Shown: piece after piece, positions 7,656 to 16,221 of the stretch
Numbering within the stretch: the stretch's first letter is position 1
Layout: every line of letters starts with the position of its first letter
DNA from: a virus
DNA length: 59,205 nucleotides
Reading direction: 5' to 3' (one strand)
Virus record (IMG/VR): IMGVR_UViG_3300032242_000711
Span: 1 to 59,205 of that record
Notes under the pieces: model-generated
The model's database searches: none
Told to the model about the DNA's origin: nothing
Seen by the model: only the letters and a program-made list of their open reading frames with translations
Program-made: the position numbers and the translations under genes

Positions 7656-8513
7656 TTAAGCGGCGTAGTAGTTGTGAACGCCAAAGTTCAATTTGACCAG
7701 AACTTCTGGAGACTGAACCAAGACAATCGTTGCACCAGCAGAAGGCGTAGTGGTCACAGCAGCACTGATGGTCAGTGTAGTGTTACCAGTGGTGGACACA
7801 GTAGCGGCAGTAGCCACGTTTGCGCCAACGCCCAATTGCTGAAGCTGACCACCAACCAATTGGAAGATGTCAGTGCCAACGGGGATCACTTGACCAACAG
7901 TCAGACCGGACACAACGAAAGAAGTTGTGGTGGTACTAACGAAGGTTGCAGAGGTGCTGACCTGTGTATCAGGCACGAGACTCAAGATACGGAAAGCGCC
8001 GCCAGAACCAACAGCCGTAGTGGTGTTAGCAGCGACCAAACCAGCACCAGAGTTGCCAGTGGTAGTGCTACCAACAGGAGTGTTCTCCACAGCGTTCAGG
8101 CCAACCATTGCGGATGGGAACGAAGAGATGACGTTAGAAGAAGCCGAAGCCACTGCCACCATCTTGAACACAGTATCAGGATCATCAGCGATGATGGCCT
8201 GAATGTCGCCAGCAGCTGTGCTTGCAGGGTAATACTGCGAGAACAATTTCTGCTTAGTTGTAGGGTTTGTATAAGAACAACCCAAGAAGACACCAATGGT
8301 GCCCTTAGAGGTCAAGCTAGTGTTAGTAGCTGCCGGGATAACACAGCCAGCCGTAGAGCCAGTAGTGCCGAGAGTGACGAGGTCGCCGTAGAAAATGTTG
8401 GTGCCGTAGTTATACGCAATCGGGTATTGGCGAGTAGAACCCGCGTAGACCTGACCACCAATCAAGCTCTGTGGCAGCACGCCGTAAGGTGCCGATACAG
8501 TTGGATAAGCCAT
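7656..8513 (-). CDS. Capsid-associated structural protein (putative decoration protein)
   Basis: The 285-residue protein has an N-terminal part with AYPTVSAPYGVLPQSL and SRQYPIAYNYGTNIFYGDLV, then long Ser/Thr/Ala/Val-rich beta-prone stretches, ending VLVKLNFGVHNYYAA. It lies immediately upstream of the capsid gene with a perfect AAGGAG site, a location typical for decoration or head-stabilising proteins. The family is not named with certainty; a minor capsid role is inferred. Confidence 0.72.
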   Translation of the reverse strand: MAYPTVSAPYGVLPQSLIGGQVYAGSTRQYPIAYNYGTNIFYGDLVTLGTTGSTAGCVIPAATNTSLTSKGTIGVFLGCSYTNPTTKQKLFSQYYPASTAAGDIQAIIADDPDTVFKMVAVASASSNVISSFPSAMVGLNAVENTPVGSTTTGNSGAGLVAANTTTAVGSGGAFRILSLVPDTQVSTSATFVSTTTTSFVVSGLTVGQVIPVGTDIFQLVGGQLQQLGVGANVATAATVSTTGNTTLTISAAVTTTPSAGATIVLVQSPEVLVKLNFGVHNYYAA

Positions 8514-8531
8514 TTAAGACTCCTTGGAAAT

Positions 8532-8981
8532 TTAAAGACCTTTGCCAAAGCTGCTTGAGGATTTCCGCTCTTGGAAGATTGGCATCCGTGGGTCGCTTTG
8601 ACGCATCAAGTTGTTGTCTACAGCTTCCGTCTGAGCTTGTGTTTGCTTGGCAACAAAAGCGTTGCGCTGATCCACAAATTCAGTTGGAGTCTTGCAAAGC
8701 AACAACCCGCCGATCTCGATGTTGTCCTTGTAACGGGACGCGGGATCAGCTAACAGTTGGAATTTGGGTTGTTCCTCAATACCTACAGGCTCCCAACCTT
8801 CTCGTAGTTTGGACGAAAGGTTACGTGGGTCAGCGTTGTTAAGTGTTGAGACGCGAATCCAGCGATAGGCATACCCGGGCTGTCTGTCAGGCTCGGGCAG
8901 CAATTCAGGGTTCATCCACTGCTTTGGACGTTCTGCCATCACACGCGTTTCAAGTTCTCTTGTAAGTCTATTTTCAGCCAT
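8532..8981 (-). CDS. Hypothetical head-module protein
   Basis: The start at 8981 (MAENRLTRELETRVM) has GGAGG six bases upstream and overlaps the end of the scaffold gene; this gives 149 residues. It contains YAYRWIRVSTLNNADPRNL and KLREGWEPV, then DNIEIGGLLLCKTPTEFVDQ and a polar C-terminus. I recognise this only as a conserved phage protein from between scaffold and capsid genes; no function can be stated. Confidence 0.65.
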   Translation of the reverse strand: MAENRLTRELETRVMAERPKQWMNPELLPEPDRQPGYAYRWIRVSTLNNADPRNLSSKLREGWEPVGIEEQPKFQLLADPASRYKDNIEIGGLLLCKTPTEFVDQRNAFVAKQTQAQTEAVDNNLMRQSDPRMPIFQERKSSSSFGKGL

Positions 8982-9918
8982 TTCGGGCCTCCAATTCAAG
9001 TTGTGCCTTCACATATTGTTCGGGCGTCAAACCCAGCTTTTTGGCTAGATTTATTTGGCTCTGCTTCATTTTGACCTTGTTGGAGGCCGTACTCCGCGTT
9101 GCCGGGGCTACAACAGTTGTGGGTTTTGAGCCAGACTGTTTGCGGCCAGTTTGTTCTTCTTCCACGTCGCCAAAGGCATCGGGGAATCGTTTACGCATTG
9201 TTTTGTCTAATGCGCGATAATAGTCATCAGAACCAATTGGTACGCCAGTTTCTTTAAGCTCTTCATGCAAGCCTAAAGCGTAAGCGGTCATCCCCTTATT
9301 CCGACCAAACCAACTGTTGCGTTCTTGCCACGCTTCAGCTTTAGCGTCAGGTCTAGGGGCAGGTTGATACTGTACAGGTTGCTGTTGTACAGGAACTTCT
9401 TGCTCTTGTAAAGAGGGCATGCGAAAGTTTTTTGCCTGCATCAATTTGATGTTGGCCAACTGCAATGCCTGTTGAGCTTCCAATAATTTATCGGAATCCC
9501 CCGCTTCATAGGCTTCTTTATAAGCCCGTTTGGCCATTTCCAACTCCATACCAGCGGAGTTTTGGATGGTAGAAGCGTACTCTTTCTCGCCTGTAGTCAG
9601 GATTTGCTTGATACGCTTGTTCTCTTCAAGCAAGCGTTGCGCCAAAGTCACAGCTTCTTGCTGCTCCCGCAGGGCGGACTCTTTCTCACGGCGCTCATCA
9701 TGCCAAACCTTGCGCATTTGCTTGAGTTTGGTCTTGACGTTGTCGTCATATTGGTCAAGCTCGTCCCGTTCCAACTCCTCAACCAAAGGTTTTGGCAGGG
9801 GTTGGCGACCACGATCTTCTACAGGTGCGTCATCTTCAATCTCGATTTCAATCTCGACATTGTTTTTTGTGTCCTCGACTTCGTCGGGGAACTTAAATTC
9901 TTCAGCATCTAAAGGCAT
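8974..9918 (-). CDS. Putative scaffolding protein
   Basis: The 314-residue protein is acidic at its N-terminus (VEIEIEIEDDAPVED), has a long charged coiled coil (about residues 45-150, with KLKQMRKVWHDERREKESAL), a Pro/Gln-rich linker (PVQQQPVQYQPAP), and a basic C-terminal segment (KMKQSQINLAKKLGLTPEQYV). This resembles internal scaffolds, whose basic C-terminal helix binds the capsid lumen. Gene order portal - scaffold - capsid is canonical. No protease gene is obvious nearby. Confidence 0.7.
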   Translation of the reverse strand: MPLDAEEFKFPDEVEDTKNNVEIEIEIEDDAPVEDRGRQPLPKPLVEELERDELDQYDDNVKTKLKQMRKVWHDERREKESALREQQEAVTLAQRLLEENKRIKQILTTGEKEYASTIQNSAGMELEMAKRAYKEAYEAGDSDKLLEAQQALQLANIKLMQAKNFRMPSLQEQEVPVQQQPVQYQPAPRPDAKAEAWQERNSWFGRNKGMTAYALGLHEELKETGVPIGSDDYYRALDKTMRKRFPDAFGDVEEEQTGRKQSGSKPTTVVAPATRSTASNKVKMKQSQINLAKKLGLTPEQYVKAQLELEARNG

Positions 9919-9929
9919 TTTGTGCTCCT

Positions 9930-10358
9930 TTACTTACGTTTAATGCCACGAGGATCGTCCACAGTACCATCGACGCTATCGTCGTTAATCATGCGAAATT
10001 CCCGTCCGTGGATGACAAGGCGTGAGCCTGCGTTTGGTTTGACAAGGATGAAATCACCCTTCTTGCACCACGGGCCTGTAGGAAACTTGTTTTTGTCCAA
10101 GTAGCAGTCTGGCCCCAAATCAACAACAAATAAGACCGTTGTAAGAATCTCTTCGTTGCGCATAGTTTCATCAGCCTTGATAAGGCCAACTTCACTGTCT
10201 TCATACTTGCTCTCCGCTTCCGGAATGGCACAAAGGATTTTGTAGCCAGCAGGTCGCGGCAGTTGTTTGCCTTTTTCCTCTGCGGTGGCAGAGAAGTTGT
10301 AGGCTCCCACAACTTGGGGGTTGTTGACGTCTGTAGCCAACAGGATGGAATTAGTCAT
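9930..10358 (-). CDS. GroES-like co-chaperonin
   Basis: In this 142-residue protein residues 32-130 follow the GroES pattern: an initial strand GYKILCAIPEAESKYEDSEVG, a stretch ILTTVLFVVDLGPDCYLD corresponding to the V-x-x-V-G-x-G strand, then WCKKGDFILVKPNAGSRL and HGREFRMINDDSVDG, matching the 'GD-x-V...hydrophobic...D(I/S)' end of co-chaperonins. Phage GroES analogues such as T4 gp31 cap host GroEL to admit the capsid protein. Its position in the head operon just before scaffold and capsid supports that use. Alternative: a GroES-fold structural protein. Confidence 0.72.
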   Translation of the reverse strand: MTNSILLATDVNNPQVVGAYNFSATAEEKGKQLPRPAGYKILCAIPEAESKYEDSEVGLIKADETMRNEEILTTVLFVVDLGPDCYLDKNKFPTGPWCKKGDFILVKPNAGSRLVIHGREFRMINDDSVDGTVDDPRGIKRK

Positions 10359-10542
10359 CCGAATGCTCCAAATTTTTAGCGAGGTCTACGATGATTGCGC
10401 ATGCGGCTTCGAGACCCCGAAGCTGACCGCACACGTACTTGTATTCCTCAAAAGTTGCGCAATTCCCACGGTGCACTGCCTCTTGAAGCATTGCCATACG
10501 GTCCTTGTACTCGTTTAAAAGATACTCCAAGTTCTTATCCAT
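10351..10542 (-). CDS. Small helical protein (63 aa)
   Basis: A short acidic helical protein, MDKNLEYLLNEYKDRMAML, with RGLEAACAIIVDLAKNLE. It overlaps the portal stop codon and the GroES-like start, so it is translationally coupled to both. Small helical proteins right after the portal occur in many podoviruses; function unknown. Confidence 0.65.
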   Translation of the reverse strand: MDKNLEYLLNEYKDRMAMLQEAVHRGNCATFEEYKYVCGQLRGLEAACAIIVDLAKNLEHSDD

Positions 10543-13079
10543 TACTCACCTTTCGTCGGTTGTTTGGGTTGTTGCTGACGCATCTGGATGCGCTCCTGCA
10601 TATGACGCAACTGCTCCTCATGGCTCTTGTTTGACAACTGCGTGAGCACGTCAACACCCAAGTCCATGTACTGCCGCTGCTTGTCGTTCTGCATTTGCGC
10701 GATGTTTTTAACTGCATCCACCTTGATGCGTTTGTCATCGGTGGCTTGCTGCGCTTGGATGCGCTCGCGCTCGATCTGCTGCTGTGCTTGCTTAAGCTGA
10801 ATATCAGCCGCATCTTTCTGAGCCTTGCGTTGCTGGTCAGCTTGCTTGATCTGAAGCTCTTGCATCTGCATCTGCACCAGCGGGTCTTGTGCTTGCTTCT
10901 GTGCTTGCTGTTGAGCGGCTTCTTGCTGATTCTTCTGGACCAACCGCTGCGCTGCTTGCGCCAGCATAGGAGCCAACCGCGCCTCGACCTCGGGGTCCAT
11001 ATGCTCATCATCGCCATACTCATCTTTCTGAGGTGGCAGAGGCATACCCAACTCCTGCTCGATCTGACGGCGATACTCAAAGCCCAAGTGCTCGTTAATG
11101 TGAGCCATCATTGTGGACTGCAACTGCTGCGCCATCGGGTTGTTCTGGAGCAGCGACTGAATCTTGGGGTCTTGCATCGCAGACATGTGCACAACAATGT
11201 GTGACTGGTGGTCTTGAGTTAAGAACGCTTTGACAGGTTTGCCCGACAGCACGTTCTGGTTCTCCGTCACAGGGTCGGTTGGCCGCATGTCTTGGTCCAT
11301 CGGCACAAGTTTTTCGACGTCCTTAACACCCAACACCTCCAGCATCTGTCGATTGAGCAAGGGCAAGTTGTAGAGTTGTGGTGACTGCTGGGCCAACTGC
11401 ATCACAGCCTGATACTGCACGATCTTCTGCGCCATTGTTGAGGCGTTTGGATCGCTGACCGGGATGACATCCACGTCGTCATAGTCACTGCGCTTAGCTC
11501 TAGCCGAACCCTCGACTGGCTCGTAGTCGTAATCTTCTGGGGTGTACGCAGCGATGATCTCTTTGAGCAGACCCAACTCCTGCTTCATGCTGTAGTGCAC
11601 ACGGGCTTGGATAGCCGACATGTTTTTCAGCGTGCGCTCAAGGATAGCCAGCGTAGTGCCCACAGGTGCGTTCGCACTCATGTCACTCACATCCAAGTCG
11701 GTGGAGTTAGCGGCGCGGCGACCCTCGTCCACAATCTGGCCCAAGAGAGCCATCAAAGTCTGACTTGGCTCTTTATATGGCAGAGGCAACAAGTTATCGC
11801 GCAGTGCACCACTTGGCACGTCCACATCACGCCACTCGCCGGGAGAGATCGGTGTATCGTCACCCTTTACACGCAAGCCACGAGTTTTAAAGCCGCCGGG
11901 CAAGTTAGATAGCGTACCTGCATCCACCAACTGACGGATCAATGAAGTGCTGGACTTGGCAAATGCGCCGATCAGGTGGATCAGACCGAAATAATAAAAG
12001 CCAAAGCCGGGCACGTAGCCGTAGTGCACAAAGTGCTGGCGCTTCTGGTACGTCTCATCATCAGGTTCCCAGTTGCGGCGGATCGCCAAAACTTTGCCGG
12101 ACCCTTTCTCAAGCGTCACCACGTATGGCAGTGCGATACCGGTCGGGTTGCCATCCTCATCTTTGTGCTCGTAGCCAGCAAGATCAATGTCCACGTGCAT
12201 CTCAAGAATCTTATAGCGGTCATCACTTGTGGCTCTGAAGCCCAACTTCTCCGCAATCTTCTTCTCAACTTCATCCAACATGTTGTTGGGCGTGCCCAAG
12301 TCAATGTCCCGGTAAAACCCAGCTACTTGCAGCTTGGTCAAATCGTTCTCGGTCTTGCGCATCACGTGAGTCACACGCTCGGCAGACTCCAAGTTACTCG
12401 CGCCGTAGGGCACAACGATGTCTTCTGCGGGGACAAAGAGCGAAACCTGACGGTCAAGGTTAGGGTCAAAGTAGACTTTCTTGAACGCATTACCCGACAG
12501 ACCCAAGCCCCACAGCATGCGCTCGTGCTCGGGGCGGTACTCTTTCATCTCAATGGTCAGCTTGTAGTTCATGTCGTCTGCGACACGCACGGCTGATGCC
12601 TTCTTGGCTGGAGTCTCTCTACCCTTGATTTTTGTCTTCACAGGACCAGCGGCGGGGAATGTAGCCATCATGGTCTCAGACTGGAACTTGACCAGCGCCT
12701 CAGACAGCATCGGGTGGTACACACCGCAAGCACCTTCCCAAGGCTCGGCCCGCTCCTCAATCTTCATGCCCAGCAACTCAAGGCCGTCCACATAAGTTTG
12801 CATCCAGTCTTTGCGGCTGCTCACGTCGTCGCCATAGTCAGACAGCAAGTTACTAGACAGGGACTCTAATACCGACTCTGATACATCTTCTGCAAGGTTG
12901 GCGTTGAAGTCATCTTCCGACTCCCCGTCAGGCTTGATCTCAATCTCCATCCCATCCATACCGATGCGCACGGCCTCGGGGTCTTCGATCTCAATCTCAA
13001 TGTCAGGCTCAGTATCCGCCTGCGCCATCAAATCTTCAATCCCTTGGGGGGCCGCATACAGTGACTTTTCAATTGCCAT
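10542..13079 (-). CDS. Portal protein (P22-like, podoviral)
   Basis: At 845 residues this is long, as expected for P22-type portals. The N-terminus is very acidic (EPDIEIEIEDPEAVRIG). The core has WMQTYVDGLELLGMKIEERAEPWEG-type sequence, GLGLSGNAFKKVYFDP, and FVPAEDIVVPYGASNLESA. The last 150 residues are a Gln-rich coiled coil (QQQAQKQAQDPLVQMQMQEL), corresponding to a portal barrel. It forms the dodecameric DNA channel to which terminase docks. A GAGGTGA site precedes the ATG; large terminase is directly upstream. Confidence 0.87.
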   Translation of the reverse strand: MAIEKSLYAAPQGIEDLMAQADTEPDIEIEIEDPEAVRIGMDGMEIEIKPDGESEDDFNANLAEDVSESVLESLSSNLLSDYGDDVSSRKDWMQTYVDGLELLGMKIEERAEPWEGACGVYHPMLSEALVKFQSETMMATFPAAGPVKTKIKGRETPAKKASAVRVADDMNYKLTIEMKEYRPEHERMLWGLGLSGNAFKKVYFDPNLDRQVSLFVPAEDIVVPYGASNLESAERVTHVMRKTENDLTKLQVAGFYRDIDLGTPNNMLDEVEKKIAEKLGFRATSDDRYKILEMHVDIDLAGYEHKDEDGNPTGIALPYVVTLEKGSGKVLAIRRNWEPDDETYQKRQHFVHYGYVPGFGFYYFGLIHLIGAFAKSSTSLIRQLVDAGTLSNLPGGFKTRGLRVKGDDTPISPGEWRDVDVPSGALRDNLLPLPYKEPSQTLMALLGQIVDEGRRAANSTDLDVSDMSANAPVGTTLAILERTLKNMSAIQARVHYSMKQELGLLKEIIAAYTPEDYDYEPVEGSARAKRSDYDDVDVIPVSDPNASTMAQKIVQYQAVMQLAQQSPQLYNLPLLNRQMLEVLGVKDVEKLVPMDQDMRPTDPVTENQNVLSGKPVKAFLTQDHQSHIVVHMSAMQDPKIQSLLQNNPMAQQLQSTMMAHINEHLGFEYRRQIEQELGMPLPPQKDEYGDDEHMDPEVEARLAPMLAQAAQRLVQKNQQEAAQQQAQKQAQDPLVQMQMQELQIKQADQQRKAQKDAADIQLKQAQQQIERERIQAQQATDDKRIKVDAVKNIAQMQNDKQRQYMDLGVDVLTQLSNKSHEEQLRHMQERIQMRQQQPKQPTKGE

Positions 13080-13087
13080 AATTCACC

Positions 13088-14599
13088 TCAGTAGTATTCC
13101 CGCTTGCGTCGAAACTCGCGGGGGTCGTCTTGTTCATCGGAGTCTAATTGAATGAAGCCACCGCGCCGGTAGCGCAGTAGTGCCTGACTCATCGAGTCCA
13201 CCATGTCGTCATGCTCGCCTGACGGGAAGCTGGCTACTTCTTCTACCAGTTCTTCCGCCCAGTGCGTATTAGGCACCCATACTCGCCCAGATGCAAATAG
13301 GTCAGCCACGGCATTCAACCGTGCTATTTTGTCATTACCTTTGCTTGGTGTGAACTCTTGCACGGGGATACCCATGGCCCGAAGCTCAAAAATAAGTGGG
13401 CTTCCCGCCGCTTTGGCTTCCACAATGCACGAATCTGGTTCCCATTCTTTGTACTCTTCGTAGGCCCGGGCCTTGAGTTCTGGGAACTCCATGCGCTTTT
13501 TGAACGCATTGAGCAAGATAATATTGGACTGCGGCCTGCCCGTGTCATCATCCTTGTGAAACACACCCCATGTTGTGCACGCGCTGTAGTCGGCCCGCTC
13601 TGACTTAAGAAACGCCGTATCCCATGACTGGATCACAAAGTCGCAGTATGGTGGGCTGTCATCTTCCCAAGTCTTCCACCACTCCCGCTTGATGATCGCA
13701 CTGACATCGGACGTGGGCTGCTGCATGTACTGCGCCATCCACTTACCCGAAGGCAATTCATTGCGCAGGGACTCCAATTCTTTAATTGACCAGAACCCGG
13801 GCCACAGTGGCCTGCCCGAAGGCAAGATGGCTGGAAACTCAATCACGCGCCACTCATCTCCGTCACGCTGGGCAGCAGCTTTGAGCGCTTGGCCGGTCAA
13901 GTCCTTCTTAGACCAGCGCGTCATCACAATCACAATAGCTCCGCCCGGCTGGAGACGCTGACGCGGACCTGACGTATACCACTCATACGTCTTGTCGTAA
14001 ATCTCGGGGTTGGTTTCCGCTATGGTTGCTTCTTGTTCCGAGTGAGGGTCGTCAATAATGAGGATGTCCGCGCCTTTACCCGTAACCGCACCACCCACAC
14101 CAATCGCAAAATAGTCTCCACCATAGTTAGTCGCCCACCGGCCAGCAGCTTTAGAGTCAGACTGTAGTGAGACTTCCGGAAATATGTCTTTATAGCGGTC
14201 AGAATCAACGAGGTTCCTCACTTTCCGGCCAAAACCCACCGCCAATTCGGCAGTGTGGGACGTCTGAATCACCTTTTTGCCCGGGTACATCCCCAAAAAC
14301 CACGCTGGAAGCAAGTAACTGGCAAACTCAGACTTGGTATGCCGTGGCGGCATGTTAATAATGAGCCGTTTGATCTTGCCCTCGGCCACTTGTTGGAAGG
14401 CTTCTGCCATTTTCTCGTGGTGCCAACCATGAATGAAGCTCGGCCAAACGTATTTAACGAAGGCCATGAAGTCATTTGCTACAACTTCTTTAGTTTTGTT
14501 CCTTCGGGCCTCTGCAATCAACGCACCAACCTTTTGTTTGGCGGCATCAGGCAATGTTGGCAGCAGTTTTTCTGCTTGGGCCAGCAATTCAGGACTCAT
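13088..14599 (-). CDS. Terminase large subunit
   Basis: The 503-residue packaging motor has an N-terminal ATPase with a deviant Walker A MPPRHTKS (residues 83-90), Walker B ILIIDDPH (179-186) and coupling motif VIVMTRW. The C-terminal RNase H-like nuclease has IQSWDTAF, CIVEAKAAG and GEHDDMVDSMSQAL acidic motifs. The domain order and length match the psiM2-ORF9-like terminase family. It cuts concatemers and pumps DNA into the prohead through the portal encoded next. The start is preceded by AAGGGG and overlaps the small subunit gene. Confidence 0.95.
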   Translation of the reverse strand: MSPELLAQAEKLLPTLPDAAKQKVGALIAEARRNKTKEVVANDFMAFVKYVWPSFIHGWHHEKMAEAFQQVAEGKIKRLIINMPPRHTKSEFASYLLPAWFLGMYPGKKVIQTSHTAELAVGFGRKVRNLVDSDRYKDIFPEVSLQSDSKAAGRWATNYGGDYFAIGVGGAVTGKGADILIIDDPHSEQEATIAETNPEIYDKTYEWYTSGPRQRLQPGGAIVIVMTRWSKKDLTGQALKAAAQRDGDEWRVIEFPAILPSGRPLWPGFWSIKELESLRNELPSGKWMAQYMQQPTSDVSAIIKREWWKTWEDDSPPYCDFVIQSWDTAFLKSERADYSACTTWGVFHKDDDTGRPQSNIILLNAFKKRMEFPELKARAYEEYKEWEPDSCIVEAKAAGSPLIFELRAMGIPVQEFTPSKGNDKIARLNAVADLFASGRVWVPNTHWAEELVEEVASFPSGEHDDMVDSMSQALLRYRRGGFIQLDSDEQDDPREFRRKREYY

Positions 14600-15185
14600 T
14601 TTTGTCCCCTTCTTGCACGTTTACGGGGCCAAGTTCCTCATCCATGTCGATTTCTGCAATGGATTTGGGCGTTTCCTTGGGCGTCACGTCAATTACTTCG
14701 CCTGTAAACAACTCCAGAGTCTTCTTAAGCTCTGCTTCGATGTCACTCATGGTCCGGTGCGTCACGGTAATGTCGATCCGCTCACTGAACAGCCCCACAT
14801 TTGACACTTTGCCCAGCAACTCCAACGACTTCAAACGCACTTTGGGGTCCGGGTCTGCCGTTTCTGCAATCAATTTGTTGGTCACGTAGTTACGCAGCCT
14901 ACGCCCCACATCCAAAACCTCTTGATCCCATTCCGTCAGCATCGACTCCAAATTAAGTATGGTGCCCGGGGTTACTGCGCTGGGTTTTGGCATTTTTGCA
15001 GACGCAAAAATCCTGTGGCTTTCAGTTTTGTCTTGGGGGGTTATTTCTGGATTTAATCCATGCCCAACCAACGCCTCAATCGTTTTGAAATAGGCATGGG
15101 CTTTCTCTCGGAAGTCGTCAATTTCTTCCGGTGTGGTGTCGAAGGGCAGTGGTATACCGACTTCGGGTGTTGCAACAATGGGCAT
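14589..15185 (-). CDS. Terminase small subunit (putative)
   Basis: The 198-residue, mostly helical protein is the first gene of the leftward operon and directly precedes the large terminase with an 11-base overlap. Segments such as PGTILNLESMLTEWDQEV, ADPDPKVRLKSLELLGKVSN and RTMSDIEAELKKTLELFTG resemble small terminase-like DNA-recognition proteins of this phage type. Identity is by gene order and helical character; a clear helix-turn-helix is not visible. An AGGAG lies 13 bases upstream of the ATG. Confidence 0.72.
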   Translation of the reverse strand: MPIVATPEVGIPLPFDTTPEEIDDFREKAHAYFKTIEALVGHGLNPEITPQDKTESHRIFASAKMPKPSAVTPGTILNLESMLTEWDQEVLDVGRRLRNYVTNKLIAETADPDPKVRLKSLELLGKVSNVGLFSERIDITVTHRTMSDIEAELKKTLELFTGEVIDVTPKETPKSIAEIDMDEELGPVNVQEGDKNES

Positions 15186-15423
15186 AAGCGTTTGTAGCTC
15201 CTGCTAGATTGAGCGCACTGTAACACAAAAATATATGGGGGTGCAACAGGGGACCCAAAAACATGATGGGGGGTGTTTCTATAGCTACTGTAAACCCTAA
15301 CTGGCTACAAATTCAAAGGGGGTAGGGGGTACTGTAAAGTGCTATGGAAATTTGTAATTTAATGTGCAAATCACTATGTAGGGGACGAGCGGGTCCCATC
15401 AACCACAAAACGGGGGGTGGGGG

Positions 15424-15497
15424 TGTCGATAATCGGCTGGAGAAAATCAATTTATTATCAAGGTTAATAAAATAAAATAATGCTTGTCGATAATCGG
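15424..15497 (+). repeat. Direct repeat TGTCGATAATCGG (two copies), operator candidate
   Basis: TGTCGATAATCGG occurs at 15424-15436 and 15485-15497, start-to-start 61 bases, roughly six helical turns. Each copy contains the palindrome CGAT-A-ATCG. The right copy overlaps the -35 box of the early promoter, so a protein bound to both copies could repress it by looping (inference). Confidence 0.7.
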
Positions 15498-15511
15498 GAT
15501 TATGTTACATT
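15484..15511 (+). promoter_or_regulatory. Sigma-70-like early promoter
   Basis: TTGTCG (15484-15489), a 16-base spacer and TACATT (15506-15511). The spacer holds the perfect inverted repeat ATAATC-GG-GATTAT (15490-15503). Predicted start near 15518 gives a leader of about 50 bases to the first early gene. Confidence 0.65.
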
Positions 15512-15569
15512 AGAACTGTGGTGAATAACTCACTACACATTAACTTAACTAACTGAAAGAGAGAAACCC

Positions 15570-16091
15570 ATGTCAATCAATCAAGCCACTGAATATTCTA
15601 ATGTCGTCACCGCAGTGACTGCCGCAGTTCGCCAAGATATTAACACGGTTAATAAATGGCAAAACGCAGGCGCATCGGTTCGGGCATTTTTTGGAACTGA
15701 AACCGCCATTAACGAGGTGAAAGCCCAATTTATCGCTGATGCTATTATCCCCGCCATGGACAAAAAGCATGCCACTGCATTATTGAAAGAAACCGTTCGC
15801 AAAGGTAGTGCTGAATATAACGCATTGGACTCAGCGGGTCGGGATGCATGGGAAGCCACTAACACGGCCAAAAAAGACGCAAGGGCGGTCGCACATACTA
15901 TGTTTTCACGTGTCGTCAAGTATGCTTTTCCCCGTGAAAAAACTGAGTCAGAAAGCAAGTCATTGGAAACCAAATTGGCTTACCTTATCAATGAAGCAAT
16001 TGGCAAATGCGAGAAAGCCGAGGCCGCATCTTTTGACGTGCTCAAGACAATCGAGCATCTCAAGGCCGCTTTGTCCATCATCACAAAATAA
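15570..16091 (+). CDS. First early gene, helical protein of unknown function
   Basis: The 173-residue, largely helical, mildly basic protein starts MSINQATEYSNVVTAVTA with a GAGAG site upstream. It contains HATALLKETVRKGSAEYNAL and TKLAYLINEAIGKCEKAEA. I do not recognise a family. It has its own promoter (15484) and a terminator twenty bases after its stop, so it forms a single-gene unit at the head of the early region. This position often holds abundant host-takeover or DNA-binding proteins (inference). Confidence 0.82.
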   Translation: MSINQATEYSNVVTAVTAAVRQDINTVNKWQNAGASVRAFFGTETAINEVKAQFIADAIIPAMDKKHATALLKETVRKGSAEYNALDSAGRDAWEATNTAKKDARAVAHTMFSRVVKYAFPREKTESESKSLETKLAYLINEAIGKCEKAEAASFDVLKTIEHLKAALSIITK

Positions 16092-16092
16092 G

Positions 16093-16106
16093 TTAACACG
16101 TGTTAA
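16093..16106. repeat. Palindrome TTAAC-ACGT-GTTAA
   Basis: A perfect 14-base palindrome directly after the stop codon of the first early gene and before its terminator; member of the TTAAC-N3/4-GTTAA family found through the early region. Confidence 0.7.
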
Positions 16107-16110
16107 TCAC

Positions 16111-16134
16111 AGCCCACTTCGGTGGGCTTTTTCT
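16111..16134 (+). terminator. Rho-independent terminator of the first early gene
   Basis: AGCCCAC-TTCG-GTGGGCT followed by TTTTT: a seven-pair stem with UUCG tetraloop and a T run, 20 bases past the stop codon. Confidence 0.9.
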
Positions 16135-16221
16135 TCGCCCTCATTTTTGTGTCCCACATCTTTCATGATAGTTGGGGCGATGATGATGCAGGCGATGATG
16201 CAGATGAAGCACAAAGTACCT

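Larger units (their letters stand above)
15186..15569. promoter_or_regulatory. Divergent control region between late (left) and early (right) operons
   Basis: This 384-base region has no gene. Its left part contains plus-strand G runs (at about 15237, 15268, 15318, 15324, 15411 and 15419) and three copies of ACTGTAA (15217, 15287, 15331), which read TTACAGT for leftward transcription. Its right part is AT-rich with TTATTA/TAATAA arms (15452-15470), a 13-base direct repeat and the early promoter. I could not identify a convincing sigma-70 promoter for the leftward late operon, which may need a phage activator. Confidence 0.75.

Noticed and set aside
7674-8558. Plus-strand open frame of 294 codons
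   Set aside because: Antisense shadow of the structural gene at 7656-8513; Ser/Arg/Cys-rich translation produced by the Thr/Ala codons of the true gene.
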